Below are positions 23,791-34,533 of a DNA stretch of 64,000 nucleotides, piece after piece. The first letter of the stretch is position 1; each line of letters begins with the position of its first letter. The DNA lies in the NCBI GenBank assembly GCA_014218235.1, contig CM024763.1, positions 80,834,244-80,898,243 of the forward strand, in the 5' to 3' direction. The DNA is from Colocasia esculenta (lineage: Eukaryota; Streptophyta; Magnoliopsida; Alismatales; Araceae). A model generated the notes under the pieces. It was not told the DNA's origin. It did not search any database and worked only from the letters and a program-made list of their open reading frames with translations. A program made the translations under genes and the position numbers.

Positions 23791-25079
23791 ATGACTGATG
23801 AACGTGCCCAGATGAGGGAGATGCAACAGGCAATTTAGAGCTCACCCATGCACTTCTGCAAGCTACACAAGGTGGAGGAAATCGTGGTGCAGGCAAGCTG
23901 CATCGTAACTTTAGAAGCTTGAATCCACCAAGATTCAGCAGATCCATTGACCTAGACGAAATTGAGCACTAGCTTAAAGAAATGGAAAGGATTTTCCATG
24001 TTATGCAATGTGTAGTAGGGGATAAGCTGCTGCTAGCTACTTTTCAACTGGAGAAAGACGCCCGCGCCTGGTGGGCATCAGTGGAAGCGACCAGGGCAAA
24101 TGGTCAATTTACCTGGACTGAATTCAAGGAGGCATTCAACTCCAAATCCTTCTCGGAGTGTGTACAAGAAAAGAAGGCTGCAAAATTTGCCGCTCTAAAT
24201 CAAAGGAGCCTTTCTGTGGCTGAGTACGAGGCTCAATTCTCTAGGCTAGAACGCTATGCCAATCATCTGGTAAACACTGAAAAGTTGAAGGTGAAGCATT
24301 TTCTTAATGGCCTCAAGCCTCATTATATCACACAACTAGCCCCCCTCGACATCCAAACATATGCCGAGATGGTTAAGAAAGCCCAACTACTGGAAGATGC
24401 TACAAACTTTACTGACCGTATAAAGGGAAAGTTCGTAAAGAAGGAGTTGACACCAAGCTCTTCAAGTGCCAAGCTGATTGTCGGCAAGAAACGTCCTTTC
24501 AACATCACAGAAGAATCTAGTCAAGAAAAGAAACCCAAAGTGTTTGTCCCCGCTACTCCGGCTAAAGGCAACTGCAAACATTATGACAAGCCTGGTCACA
24601 TTGCCGACGAGTGCTGGAGGAAGGTCGACGCATGTCTATGCTATGGCAGTCGTGAGCATCGCATCCCGAAATGCTCGCTACTCAAAAAGCACGAGAAACG
24701 CCCGATGGCGCCAAAGAAACAGAGTAGGCTGCAAGCCCTTCGAGATGAAGAAACCATTGAGGAAGGTGGAGTGGTGGAAGGTACACTACAAGTTTCCTCT
24801 CAGTCAGCCTTTGTTTTGTTTGATACTGGCACTACACATTCTTTCATATCTCAAAACTTTGTTGATACTCTGAATGTTAAACCTGTGACTATGGGTTCTG
24901 AATTCTCTATTACAACACCACTAGGAGAGAAAGAAAAATTGAACAAATATTTCCCATATGTCGATGTAATGATTGGAGAACTTAACCTAAAAGTGGGCCT
25001 GGTGTGCATGTCCATGGAAGGCTATGGCGTGATTCTTGGAGCCGATTGGTTGTCCACCTATGGGGCAAGTGTCGACTGA
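23791..25079 (+). pseudogene. Element C gag and protease
   Basis: The Gag start ATG 23791 is followed by a TAG and frameshift before 23900. From 23982 a 365-codon frame stays open. It encodes the Gag core (WTEFKEAFNSKSF, EYEAQFSRLERYA, HFLNGLKP), two zinc knuckles near 24570-24680 (the first damaged: CKHYDKPGHIADEC, where the second Cys position is Tyr) and the protease with DTGTTHSFIS and VILGADWL. It ends in TGA at 25077-25079, where family members normally continue; TGG to TGA is a likely origin. There is no intron here, unlike element Z. Confidence 0.88.
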
Positions 25080-26620
25080 AAGAAAGGGAAGGTTACGTTT
25101 AGTGAGTTCTTTAAGTTAGCATTCACTGGGATTAGACACACGAGACAGATGTCTCTAGTCTCTACCATACACGCCCACAATATGATAAGGAAAGGTTGCA
25201 TCGCTTTCCTTGCGGCCATAGTAGTTGAAAAGAAAAGATCCAAGATAGAAGACATATGCATAGTCCAGGATTACCCTGATATTTTCCCCGAGGAGCTGCC
25301 AGGAATTCCCCCTGAATGAGATGTAAACTTCTCTATCGATTTAATCCCTGGAGCTGCTCTGGTGTCACGTCAACCATACAAGATGTCACCTGCCGAGTTA
25401 AAGGAACTAAAGGCACAATTGATGGAACTACTAGAAAAAGGGTTCATTAGACCAAGTACTTCCCCATGGGGAGCACCTGTCTTATATGTAAATAAGAAAG
25501 ATAGATCTATGAGGTTATGTATCGACTATCAGTTGCTCAATCAGCTGACCATCAAGAAAAAGTATCCCTTACCTCGAGTCGATGAGCTCTTCGATCAGAT
25601 ATCCGGAGCTCAATATTTCTCCAAGATCAACCTCAGATCCGGCTGTCATCAGATGAGAATCAAGAATGACGACATATACAAAATGGCTTTCAGGAGCAGG
25701 TATGGACACTATGAATTCATTGTTATGCCTTTTGGTCTGACCAATGCTCCTGCAGCTTTCATGCAACTCATGAACAACATATACCGGCCATACCTAGATA
25801 AGTTTGTGGTCGTATTCATTGATGATATTCTCATCTACTCCAAAACCAAGGAAGAACATGAAAACATTTGAGGATAGCTCTTCAAGTCTTGCAAGACAAC
25901 CAACTATATGCTAACCTAAGCAAGTGTGAGTTCTGGCTCGAAGAAGTGTCTTTCTTGGGCCATGTTATATCCAAGGACGACATCTCTATTGATCCCTCCA
26001 AAGTTGAAGCTGTACTTAATTGGGAGAGACCAACTAATGTCACAGAAATCAGAAGCTTCTTAGGACTGGCTGGTTATTACAGGCAGTTCATAAAGGACTT
26101 CTCCAAGATAGTTGTTCCTCTCACTCATCTTACACGGAAGGAAAAACCCTACTCTTCGAGTGAGGAGTGTGAGAAAAGTTTCCAAACTTTAAAAGAATGT
26201 TTGACCTTGGCACCTGTTCTCTCTCTTCCAAAAGAGGGAGAAGGTTTCTCGGTCTATACCGATGCCTCAGGAATTGCTCTAGGCTGCATACTGATGCAGA
26301 AAGAGAAGGTCATTGCCTATTCTTCAAGACAATTAAAGACCCATGAAGTCAACTACCCCGTGCATGATATTGAGTTGGTTGTTGTGGTCTTCGCATTAAA
26401 GATCTGGAGACATCACTTATATGGTGAGCAATTCACTATTTATTCAGATCATAAAAGCTTGAAGTACTTATTCTCCCAAAAGAACTCAACATGAGGCAAA
26501 GAAGATGGCTGGAATACTTAAAGGATTTTGACTTCAACATCCAATAACATCCAGGCAAAGGGAATGTTGTGGCCGATGCTCTTAGTAGGAAGTCGATGGC
26601 ATCCTTATCTAGTCTAGTCC
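25080..26620 (+). pseudogene. Element C reverse transcriptase and RNase H
   Basis: Polymerase part of gypsy pol. The PR-RT linker carries a TGA at 25318-25320. RT runs from about 25360 with RPSTSPWGAPV, the LCIDYQLLN motif, VMPFGLTNAPA and the catalytic FIDDILIYSK near 25820. A one-base deletion near 25861-25866 shifts frame, and the thumb resumes at 25868 (CEFWLEEVSFLGH). RNase H follows with VYTDAS, HDIELVVVVFALK and YSDHKSL. A further frameshift near 26490 and TAA near 26545 precede VADALSRK. Catalytic Asp residues of RT and RNase H are intact, but the frame is not. Confidence 0.9.
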
Positions 26621-27991
26621 TTGGCGAGATGCAACTACTAGAACAATTCGCAAGGATTGACTTGAATCTTGAACATAGAGATGATCGAGTCTTGGTTGCC
26701 AATATCAAGATTCAATCTGACTTTCTTGTAGAAATCAAAGCCAAACAAGATAATGATCCATTCTTCGTTCATATTAAGGAAACCTTGGCAGAAAAACTAG
26801 ACTGTGCTACGACCGAGGATGGAAGGTTAGTGTTTTAGGGGAGGACATGTGTTCCGGACAATGAAGAATTGAAAAGGAAGCTAATGGATGAAGCTCATAA
26901 AACCAAGTACACTATTTATCCTAGAGGTAGCAAGATGTATCAAGACATGAAAAGAACATTTTGGTGGCCAAACATGAAGAGAGAAGTAGCCGAACATGCT
27001 GCTCATTGCCTTACTTGCCAACAAGTAAAAGCTGAACATCAGCACCCTGTGGGTGTACTCAGACCTCTAGACATCCCAGAGTGGAAGTGGGAAAGTGTAG
27101 GCATGGATTTCATCATGGGTTTACCCAAGACTCGTGGTGGACTCGATGCCATATGGGCCATCGTTGATCGACTAACTAAGTCTGCACACTTCCTGCCCAT
27201 CAAGAGTAAGTGGTATGTGGACGTCTTAGCCGCTCTGTATGTAAAAGAGATAGTAAGACTACATGGAGTGCCCTCATCTATAGTCTCGGACCGAGATCCT
27301 AGATTTACCTCTCATTTCTAGAAAGGACATCAAACTGCATTAGGTACTAAACTCAACTTTAGTATTGCTTTTCATCTGCAAACATATGGACATACTGAGA
27401 GGACAAATCAAATTATAGAAGACATGTTAAGAGCCTGCACCATAGACTTTGAAGGCTACTGGAATGAGCAACTATCTTTAATCGAGTTCGCTTATAATAA
27501 TAGTTAGCAGGTGAGCATAAAAATGGCTCCATTTGAAACACACTATGATAGAAATTGTAGATCCCCTGCATGTTGGAATGAAGTTGGCGAATAGCAATGG
27601 TTAGGCTCAGACATGGTACAAGCCACACCCAGGGATATACAAGTCATTCGGGATCGGCTCAAGATTGCACAATCCAGACAGAAGAGCTATGCCGACAAGA
27701 GGAGGAGAGATTTGGAATTTCAAGTAGGAGATCATGTACTCTTGAAGGTGTCCCCTACTCGAGGAATTCAGAGGTTTGATGTCAAAGGAAAGCTAAGTCC
27801 AAGATTCATTAGTCCTTTCAAAATAGTCTCAAGGATTGGTGAAGTCGCATACTGACTGGCACTGACGCCACACCTAGCATTCATACATAATGTGTTCCAT
27901 GTTTCCTTGCTCAGGAAGTATGTGTACGATCGTACTCACATCATTCGCCATGAGGACTTAGTGTTGCATAAAGATATGACCTATGAAGAAA
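26621..27991 (+). pseudogene. Element C integrase
   Basis: DDE integrase that inserts the DNA copy. The N-terminal HHCC domain (about 26880-27030) has its second His replaced by Tyr (TIYPRGS where SIHPGS is usual) and retains CLTC. Catalytic residues are seen in GMDFIMGLP, VSDRDPRF and GHTERTNQ (about 27100, 27290, 27390). TAG at 27319-27321, TAG near 27505 and TGA at 27853-27855 interrupt it. The GPY/F-like region KLSPRFISPFKI is near 27800. The C-terminus reaches 27991, where the LINE begins. Confidence 0.88.
27970..27991 (+). repeat. Left target-site duplication of the LINE
   Basis: 22 bases beginning AAAGATATGACC and ending GAAGAAA. The partner at 34299-34320 differs at one position (T against C). 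Duplication length is typical for LINEs. Confidence 0.88.
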
Positions 27992-28182
27992 CAGTCATGA
28001 ACCACACATACGCTCTCTCTCTCTAGCCTTCTAGAGAGAGAAGCTCTGAGGGCGTGAGGTTTCTTGCTGCTCGCTGGGCTCCCCCCGCCTTCCCGGCGGT
28101 GGGGAGGGGGTCTCCATGTTCGGCTCTCTTCACCGAAACCTCTTGTCTTCCCCGGTGGTGGGCTCCTGGCGGTGAGGTGTCT

Positions 28183-30531
28183 ATGGAGGTGCCGGTCGTG
28201 AGGGTTGCACCAGGAGTCCTTCCTTCTCTTCCTACGGAAGAGAGGTTGAACTCCACAGGTGCGATCGTGATTGCCGCGAGTGGTCCAGCCAAAGGGCATG
28301 GATCCTCATCAGGTAATTCTGCTCACATGCCTCCTCGACGCAGTCCATCTCGAGCCACTTCCTCTCGTGCCCGGTCCCATTCTAGGGGTCGTTCGCTTTC
28401 TAGACCTCCGGTTAACGTTGTGTCTTCTTCGAAATAAGCATGGAATGAACTATTCACTGGTTCCTCGTCAATTCCAAGCACGGGTCTTCGACTGGATTTC
28501 ATAGAGCCTACTTTGCATGAAGATAGGCGGGTGGCGTCCTTCTGTCTTCAAGACTCTCAGGATCTTGCATCTACTTGGCGATTTGCTGTTGTGGGTTATA
28601 TAGTAGGCATCAAAACAGCTTTCACTCCTCTTAAGAACTTTATAGAGAAGCAATGGTCACCAAGAGGTAGTTTTGATCTCCTCATGCGCCTTGGAGGGTT
28701 TTTTGTGTGTGTGTTTGATCTTGAGGAGGACATGCAGAAGGTATTAGAAGGTTTCTGGCATATAAGAGGACACCCTTTTATCCTTCACAGATGGAATCAG
28801 GATGTCAAGATGGAGAAGGCGATGCTATCATCTATCCCATTGTGGATCTCTTTCCCCAATCTTCCTTTGCACCTTTTGTCTCACTCTTCTTTGAGTAAGA
28901 TGGGTAGTGTCCTGGGTAAACCACTTTTCATGGACAAGATGACAGCCTCCAGGAAGCGATTATCCTTTGCTAGGATATGTGTGCTCATCTCTGCGGAATT
29001 CTCATTTCCTAATGAGATAAAGGTGTTGCATTCGACGGGTGATATTGAAGACATCCAAGTGGAATATGAGTGGAAACCAACGCCGTGTTCAGTTTGTTCA
29101 TCCTTTGGCCATTCGGAGGGAACATGTTCTAATCCGGTTACTGCAGAAGTCACTCAGCATGTTCGGCAAGCCAGGAGGGAGTGGAGACCCAAGGCTGTTC
29201 CAGAAGTTAGTAAAGAGGTTTCACCTTCAATTCAGTTAGCTAACAAATTTGATATTCTTACAGACATGTCCAGCGTCGAAGAAACTGTCATGAATCAATC
29301 TGCAACTCAGAACGCTAGTGACATGACAGTTCGTGGGAAAGATCAGAAGGAGAGTTCTATTCAGGGAAGTTTGGTGGCTAATGGCATGCAAAAGTCCATT
29401 GGTGTAAAACCAGATTCTGTGGAAGGTTTGATTACCTGTAATCGCAGTACCAGTCATGAGAAGACGCTTCCTGGAAACCCTAACCATGCACTTACCAATT
29501 CTCACGTAAAAATATCCCATGCAGATATTTTGCAATCCACGGATGATTTGTTTTCAGAGGCTCTAACGGGTTCAATTGCTTTACCAAATCAAATCGGTTC
29601 TACGGTGACCATTCATGGTGTAAAATCGGGCTCTTCTTCTATATCTGGCATCTCCTGTGTTAGCAAGGATAATATTTTACCTGCTCATCAGTCTGATTCT
29701 ACAAGAAACTTATCCATTCCTGTTCATCATTCTATACAAGCTGATTCTATTGCCTCTACGGTGACCATGGATCCTGGTGTAAAACCGGGGGCCTCTTCTG
29801 ATTCTTCTGATTCTGGGAAGGGTAATATTTACGACGATTCCTCAGATCCCACGGTGTCCTCGTATATTGGTGTAAATCCGGGATCTAAAGATACCCCTGC
29901 CACTCACTTTTCCAGCAAGGAAACTCTCCATATTATTTCTGATCTCATTGATCCTTCGATGACCATGGGTATAACTCAGGGATCTTATTCTCATGCGTCT
30001 GATGGAAACATGAAGGACATCTTACCTTTTTTGCAGACGAAGGGAATGTCTAAGGAGATAAAATCAAATGAAGATCGGATTTCTATTTTCAAAGATTCTA
30101 CGGGTATCAAGTCTACTGATAGGGAACAAAAACTTCATGAAGATACTACTGCTCCTACGATGGCCAGGTTTTTAGGTGTAAAACCGGGGGCATCTTCCTT
30201 ACCTGGTAAGGGTACTTCTCTTGCTGAACCTGCAGACACTTCCATTTTCAGAAAGACAAGTATCCACTCTGCAGATCCTATAGATTCTACGGTGACCATG
30301 GGTATAAATCCGGGATCTACAAATTCTATGTCTGGGGGAAGTAGGAAGGCGGCATTAGCTATTCTGCAACAGAAGGATAACCATCAAGATCATGAAACTT
30401 CTGAAGATCTTTCATCTGATTCTCCGATCCTTTCACATTCATGTTTTGATACTTCAAAGTTGAAGGATGTTGACAAGATGCAAGTGGTTGGCTGGAGTAA
30501 GGCTCGGGCAAGGGGTACAACTCATAAATAG
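28183..30531 (+). pseudogene. LINE ORF1, nucleic-acid-binding protein
   Basis: The ORF1 protein of plant L1 elements packages the RNA. ATG 28183 is the first in-frame Met. A Ser/Arg-rich N-terminus (SRARSHSRGRS) runs to TAA 28435-28437, after which the same frame is open to TAG 30529-30531. A DUF4283-like domain covers about 28540-29080 (TFTPLK-like FTPLKNF, VFDLEEDMQKVLEGFWHIRG, PLWISFPNLPLHLL), then one zinc knuckle CSVCSSFGHSEGTC (CX2CX4HX4C) at about 29090-29130. The C-terminal half is Ser/Thr-rich with six or seven degenerate copies of TVTMGVKPGS. ORF2's ATG lies six bases downstream. Confidence 0.88.
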
Positions 30532-30536
30532 TGTTC

Positions 30537-33500
30537 ATGCATATTGTCTCCTGGAACGTTAGGGGTATGAACAACAAATGTAAAAAGCTGGCGATTAAGA
30601 AGGAGATGGACCATTATAAGAGTGATATTACTATCCTTTGTGAAACCAAAATCAAAGAGTCTAATCTGGAGCAGGTTAAGAAGATGTTTGAGCCTCATGT
30701 TAGTTTCATGCATAACTATAATAGTTCCCCGGGGGGAAGATTATGGATTATTTGGAAGCATGATCTTTTTTCCTTAACTCTTCTGGGGAGAGTTCACAAT
30801 ATATTCATGTGATGTGCACCAACAAAAAAACTTCTACAACATTTATGTTAACGGCTGTCTATGGGTCGAATTCTGTGGAGGAAAGACAGTTGCTTTGGAA
30901 GGATCTTTATTCTCTTTCTCATTCTATCTCTCAACCGTGGCTTATTATGGGGGATTTAAATACTGTTCGCTATCCTCATGAGAAGAAAGGAGGCCGCACC
31001 GTTATGCCCAGGAATTTGTCTGATTTTCAAAGTTTTATAGATGAAGCGAAGCTGCTGGATATGCCCCACAGTGGGAACTACTTTTCTTGGTGCAATAGGA
31101 AAAGTGGAAATCAGCGTATTCTTGCTCGGCTAGATAGAGCTTTGGTCAATTCCTCCTGGACCAATACTTTTGAAGATGGGCACCTTGTCTATGAAAATAT
31201 GACTGTTTCTGATCACTCCTTGCTCATTGTCAGGACTACTGACTCCAGAAGTTTTTCCAAGCCTAGACCGTTTAAATTCTTCAAAATGTGGACTTCTCAC
31301 CCAACTTTTCATTCTCTTGTGGAAAATACCTGGAACAAGCAGGTTAATGGGGCACCTATGTATCAACTTTGTCAGAAACTTAAGCTTGTCAAGCAAGCTT
31401 TGAAGGAATGGAACAAAACAGTCTTTGGTTCGGTCCAGACCAATTCTTCTAAAGCTAGGGATGAACTCATTCATTACCAGAAGATCCTAGAAGATGACCC
31501 TCATAATGCCACGGTTCAAGACAAGGAGAATAAGTGTCGAACTGCATACCTTCTTGCTCTTGAGAATGAAGAGATGTTTGCTAAACAAAAGTCAAAGCAA
31601 CAATGGTTGTCTCTTGGAGATTCGAACACGAAGTTCTTTTATGCTGCTATCAAGGCTAGAAGAGTCCACAATTCTATAAAAAGCTGCAAAACTACAGATG
31701 GAACTGTTCTGTATGGTGAAGATGAGATTAGATCCCATGCTCTAGCTTTTTACAATTCTCTTCTAAATAAAAACCATGAACAGGTGCGTCCTACTTTAGA
31801 GACTCGGGCTTCCCTTTCTGAGGCAGAAATTGACACTCTCATGCAGCCATTTACCAGAGATGATATCCGCACGGTGGTTTTTGACAGTCCTAGGGATAAA
31901 AGCCCAGGTCCGGATGGTTTTACTATGGAGTTCTTTACCTCCACTTGGGATATTGTTGGAGACCTTGTTACTAGTGCTATCCTCTCTTTCTTCCAAGAGG
32001 GCTCTTGGGAAAAGCAAATCAATTCTACCTTCATTGCACTGGTTCCGAAGAAGCCGAATGCTGATTCTCTTGATCAATTCCGACCAATATCTCTTTGCAA
32101 CTTCATTTATAAGGTGATCACTAAACTCATGGCTAAGCGGATGCAACATGTTCTTCCTTCTATTATCAGCCAGAATCAGGCAGCTTTCATACGGGGTAGA
32201 AACATTCAGAGCAACATTCTTCTTGCAAATGACCTGGCAAAGGATTTGTATTCTAAAAGGAAAGGTACTAGAATCTGTTTAAAAGCTGATCTTTGCAAAG
32301 CCTTCGACTCAGTTTCTTGGGATTTTATCTACTATATGATGCGGAAAATGAAGTTCCCTCCTTTGTGGATCATGTGGATCCGTACTTGCCTGGAGTCCTC
32401 TCGCTTCTCTGTTCTGGTTAATGGCAGCCCGCATGGTTTCTTTAAGAGTTCCAATGGTATTCGTCAAGGTGACCCGTTATCTCCTTATCTTTTTACTATT
32501 GTTATGGAAGGGTTCACATGCCTTATGGAGAATGCTGTCCAGCAAAAGTTAGTCAAAGTCCCTTCTGCGGGTTCTATGACTATTTCTCACTTTGTTTTTG
32601 CTGATGATCTCATCATCTTCTTCAAAGATGATATTTCTTCCGCCATCACAATCCATCACATTCTTGAGGAATTCTACACCTACTCGGGTCTTCAACTTAA
32701 CAACAACAAGAGCAGAATATACCTTGGCGGTCATGTGAAGAACAAAAAGACTATCCTTGCTGCTTTGAAAGTTCCTGTTGGCAATCTACCTACCTCTTAC
32801 TTGGGGTTGCCTCTTGTTAGTTCTTCCTTAAAGAGAACTCACTGTCAACCGATTATTGACAAGATCAAAAGTAGAATGGAGACTTGGCGTACCCACCTTC
32901 TCTCTAGAGCTGGAAGATTGGAGCTGATCAAATCGGTCCTTGCCTCCTTTTCTATTTATTGGTCAGTATCTTTCATTTTGCCAGCTGCCACTATCCAAGA
33001 GATTGAAAAAATTTATGCAACTTTTATTGGAATGGGCTTTCTACCAATCGCTCCCCTCACATGGTGAGCTGGCGGACCATTTGTACTCCAAAATCGGAAG
33101 GTGGTCTTGGCATTCGGAGACTTAAGGACTGGAATCTTGCCTGTGCAACAAAGAATCTTTGGGATATTCTTCAGAAGAAAAATTCTCTCTGGGTTCAGTG
33201 GGTTCAGCATAAGTACTTGAAGAGAGAATCTATCTGGTGTGTCAAGCATAAATCCTATCACTCAACGGCTTGGAAGGGCATTCTTAAGCAGCGCAACTGG
33301 ATTATTCAGCACATTACGTATAAAGTGGGTTATGATAGTTCCTTTAATTTCTTCTACGACCCATGGATTCAAGGTAAAAGTCTCTATATGCTTAGTGGGG
33401 ATCGGGTGAGACAGCATCTCAGCATGCAAAATGGAGTATTATGTTCTTCATTCATTACTGACGGTCAATGGCACCTTCCTCCCCTCACCTCTTTGGAGAT

Positions 33501-34155
33501 GTTTGACATCTGGCCAATGATTACCAATACTGCACTCCATACTACTGATGAGATTTGCTGGAATTATGGTAAGTTTTGTGTTAAAAGTGCTTGGAATATG
33601 ATTAGAGAAAAGAACCAAAAAGTTGGTTGGGACGGGTGGGTCTGGAAAGGTCCCACTGTGCAGAAGTTATCCATTACCTGTTGGCAGGCAATCATGCATA
33701 AACTTCCTACGATTAATAATCTCAAGAAAAAAGGCTTTCAGATCCCGAGCAGATGCGTTCTTTGTTATAACTCTGAAGAGAGTGAAGATCATATTTTCTT
33801 CAAGTGTCCTTATACCATTTCGGTTTGGAGGGAGATGCTGCACCGATTAAATCTTAATCGCCTTCCTCGCCCTTCCATTCATGAGGAGATGCATGCTTTG
33901 AGAATAAGCTTCAAAACTGATGGGTTTGCTACTTCTTTAGCCCGTCTCCTCTTTAGAGCAACCATATGGTGGATCTGGCGTGAGAGATGCAACAAAACTT
34001 TTGAGGAAACAAAAACTTCTTACATGCATACGGTCCTCTCCATTATTAATGATGTGAGGAGCTGCTTGGAGGCTTTGCCTCATACTGGTGTCATCACTGG
34101 TCGGTCTAGAGTTCTTTGTATGAGATTTAATATCACCCTTAAATCTACATTGTAG
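30537..34155 (+). pseudogene. LINE ORF2: endonuclease, reverse transcriptase and zinc-binding domain
   Basis: ORF2 nicks the target and primes reverse transcription there. The apurinic-like endonuclease starts HIVSWNVRGMNNK; a frameshift near 30795-30812 splits it before MGDLNTVRYP and SDHSLLIV. RT motifs are SPGPDGFTMEFF, PISLCNFIYK, LKADLCKAFDSV, GIRQGDPLSPYLF and catalytic FADDLIIF at about 32595-32620. A second frameshift near 33020-33050 separates the zf-RVT region (33061-34155), with CVLCYNSEESEDHIFFKCPY around 33750-33815. All catalytic motifs I can see are intact; only the two frameshifts disable it. Confidence 0.92.
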
Positions 34156-34298
34156 TCACGCTTGTGGTGTCACAATGTTTCTTTCATTTGTGTTCTGGAG
34201 GATGTCACCGATCTGTGGTGTTATCCTCATTGCAGCTAGCTTTTTGTAATTTTCTTCCTTATCAATTAATTCATTTCCTTGGTTGACCGACCAAAAAA
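34156..34298 (+). other. LINE 3' UTR and poly(A)
   Basis: About 135 T-rich bases follow the ORF2 stop and end in CCAAAAAAAAA. The A-run cannot be separated from the first bases of the target duplication. Confidence 0.85.
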
Positions 34299-34320
34299 AA
34301 AGATATGACCTACGAAGAAA
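34299..34320 (+). repeat. Right target-site duplication of the LINE
   Basis: Matches 27970-27991 with one mismatch. Element C coding sequence resumes immediately after it. Confidence 0.88.
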
Positions 34321-34520
34321 AGCCGATCAAGATACAGGATTAGAAAGTGCAACAACTCAGGAACCGGCCTATTCATGTGGTGAAAGTTCTATGGAATAAT
34401 CGTGGAGTAGAGGAAGCCACATGGGAACCTGAAGGAATAATGAGGCGAAACTACCCCGACTTATTCGGTAAGACATTCTCCTTATTACGATCATGTGAAT
34501 TTGGGGACCAAATTCTTTTT
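34321..34520 (+). pseudogene. Element C chromodomain
   Basis: C-terminal end of pol. After a TAG near 34341 the frame reads KVQQLRNRPIHVVKV, then LWNNRGVEEATWEPEG, the chromodomain core used by chromoviruses to bind chromatin marks when integrating. The conserved aromatic and WEPE residues are visible. The N-terminal part of the domain was separated by the LINE. No product expected. Confidence 0.87.
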
Positions 34521-34533
34521 AAGAGGGAGAGGA
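34521..34533 (+). promoter_or_regulatory. Element C polypurine tract
   Basis: AAGAGGGAGAGGA directly abuts the LTR start TGTAGCAACC, preceded by GGGGACCAAATTC as in many gypsy elements. Confidence 0.88.

Larger units (their letters stand above)
27992..34298 (+). mobile_element. Plant L1-type LINE retrotransposon, apparently full length
   Basis: 5' UTR from 27992, ORF1 (28183-30531), ORF2 (30537-34155), a short 3' UTR and an A-run at 34293-34300 merging with the TSD. It lies inside C's integrase/chromodomain reading frame. Near-identical 22-bp duplications, and an ORF1 with one stop and ORF2 with two frameshifts, suggest a moderately old but complete insertion. Confidence 0.93.
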
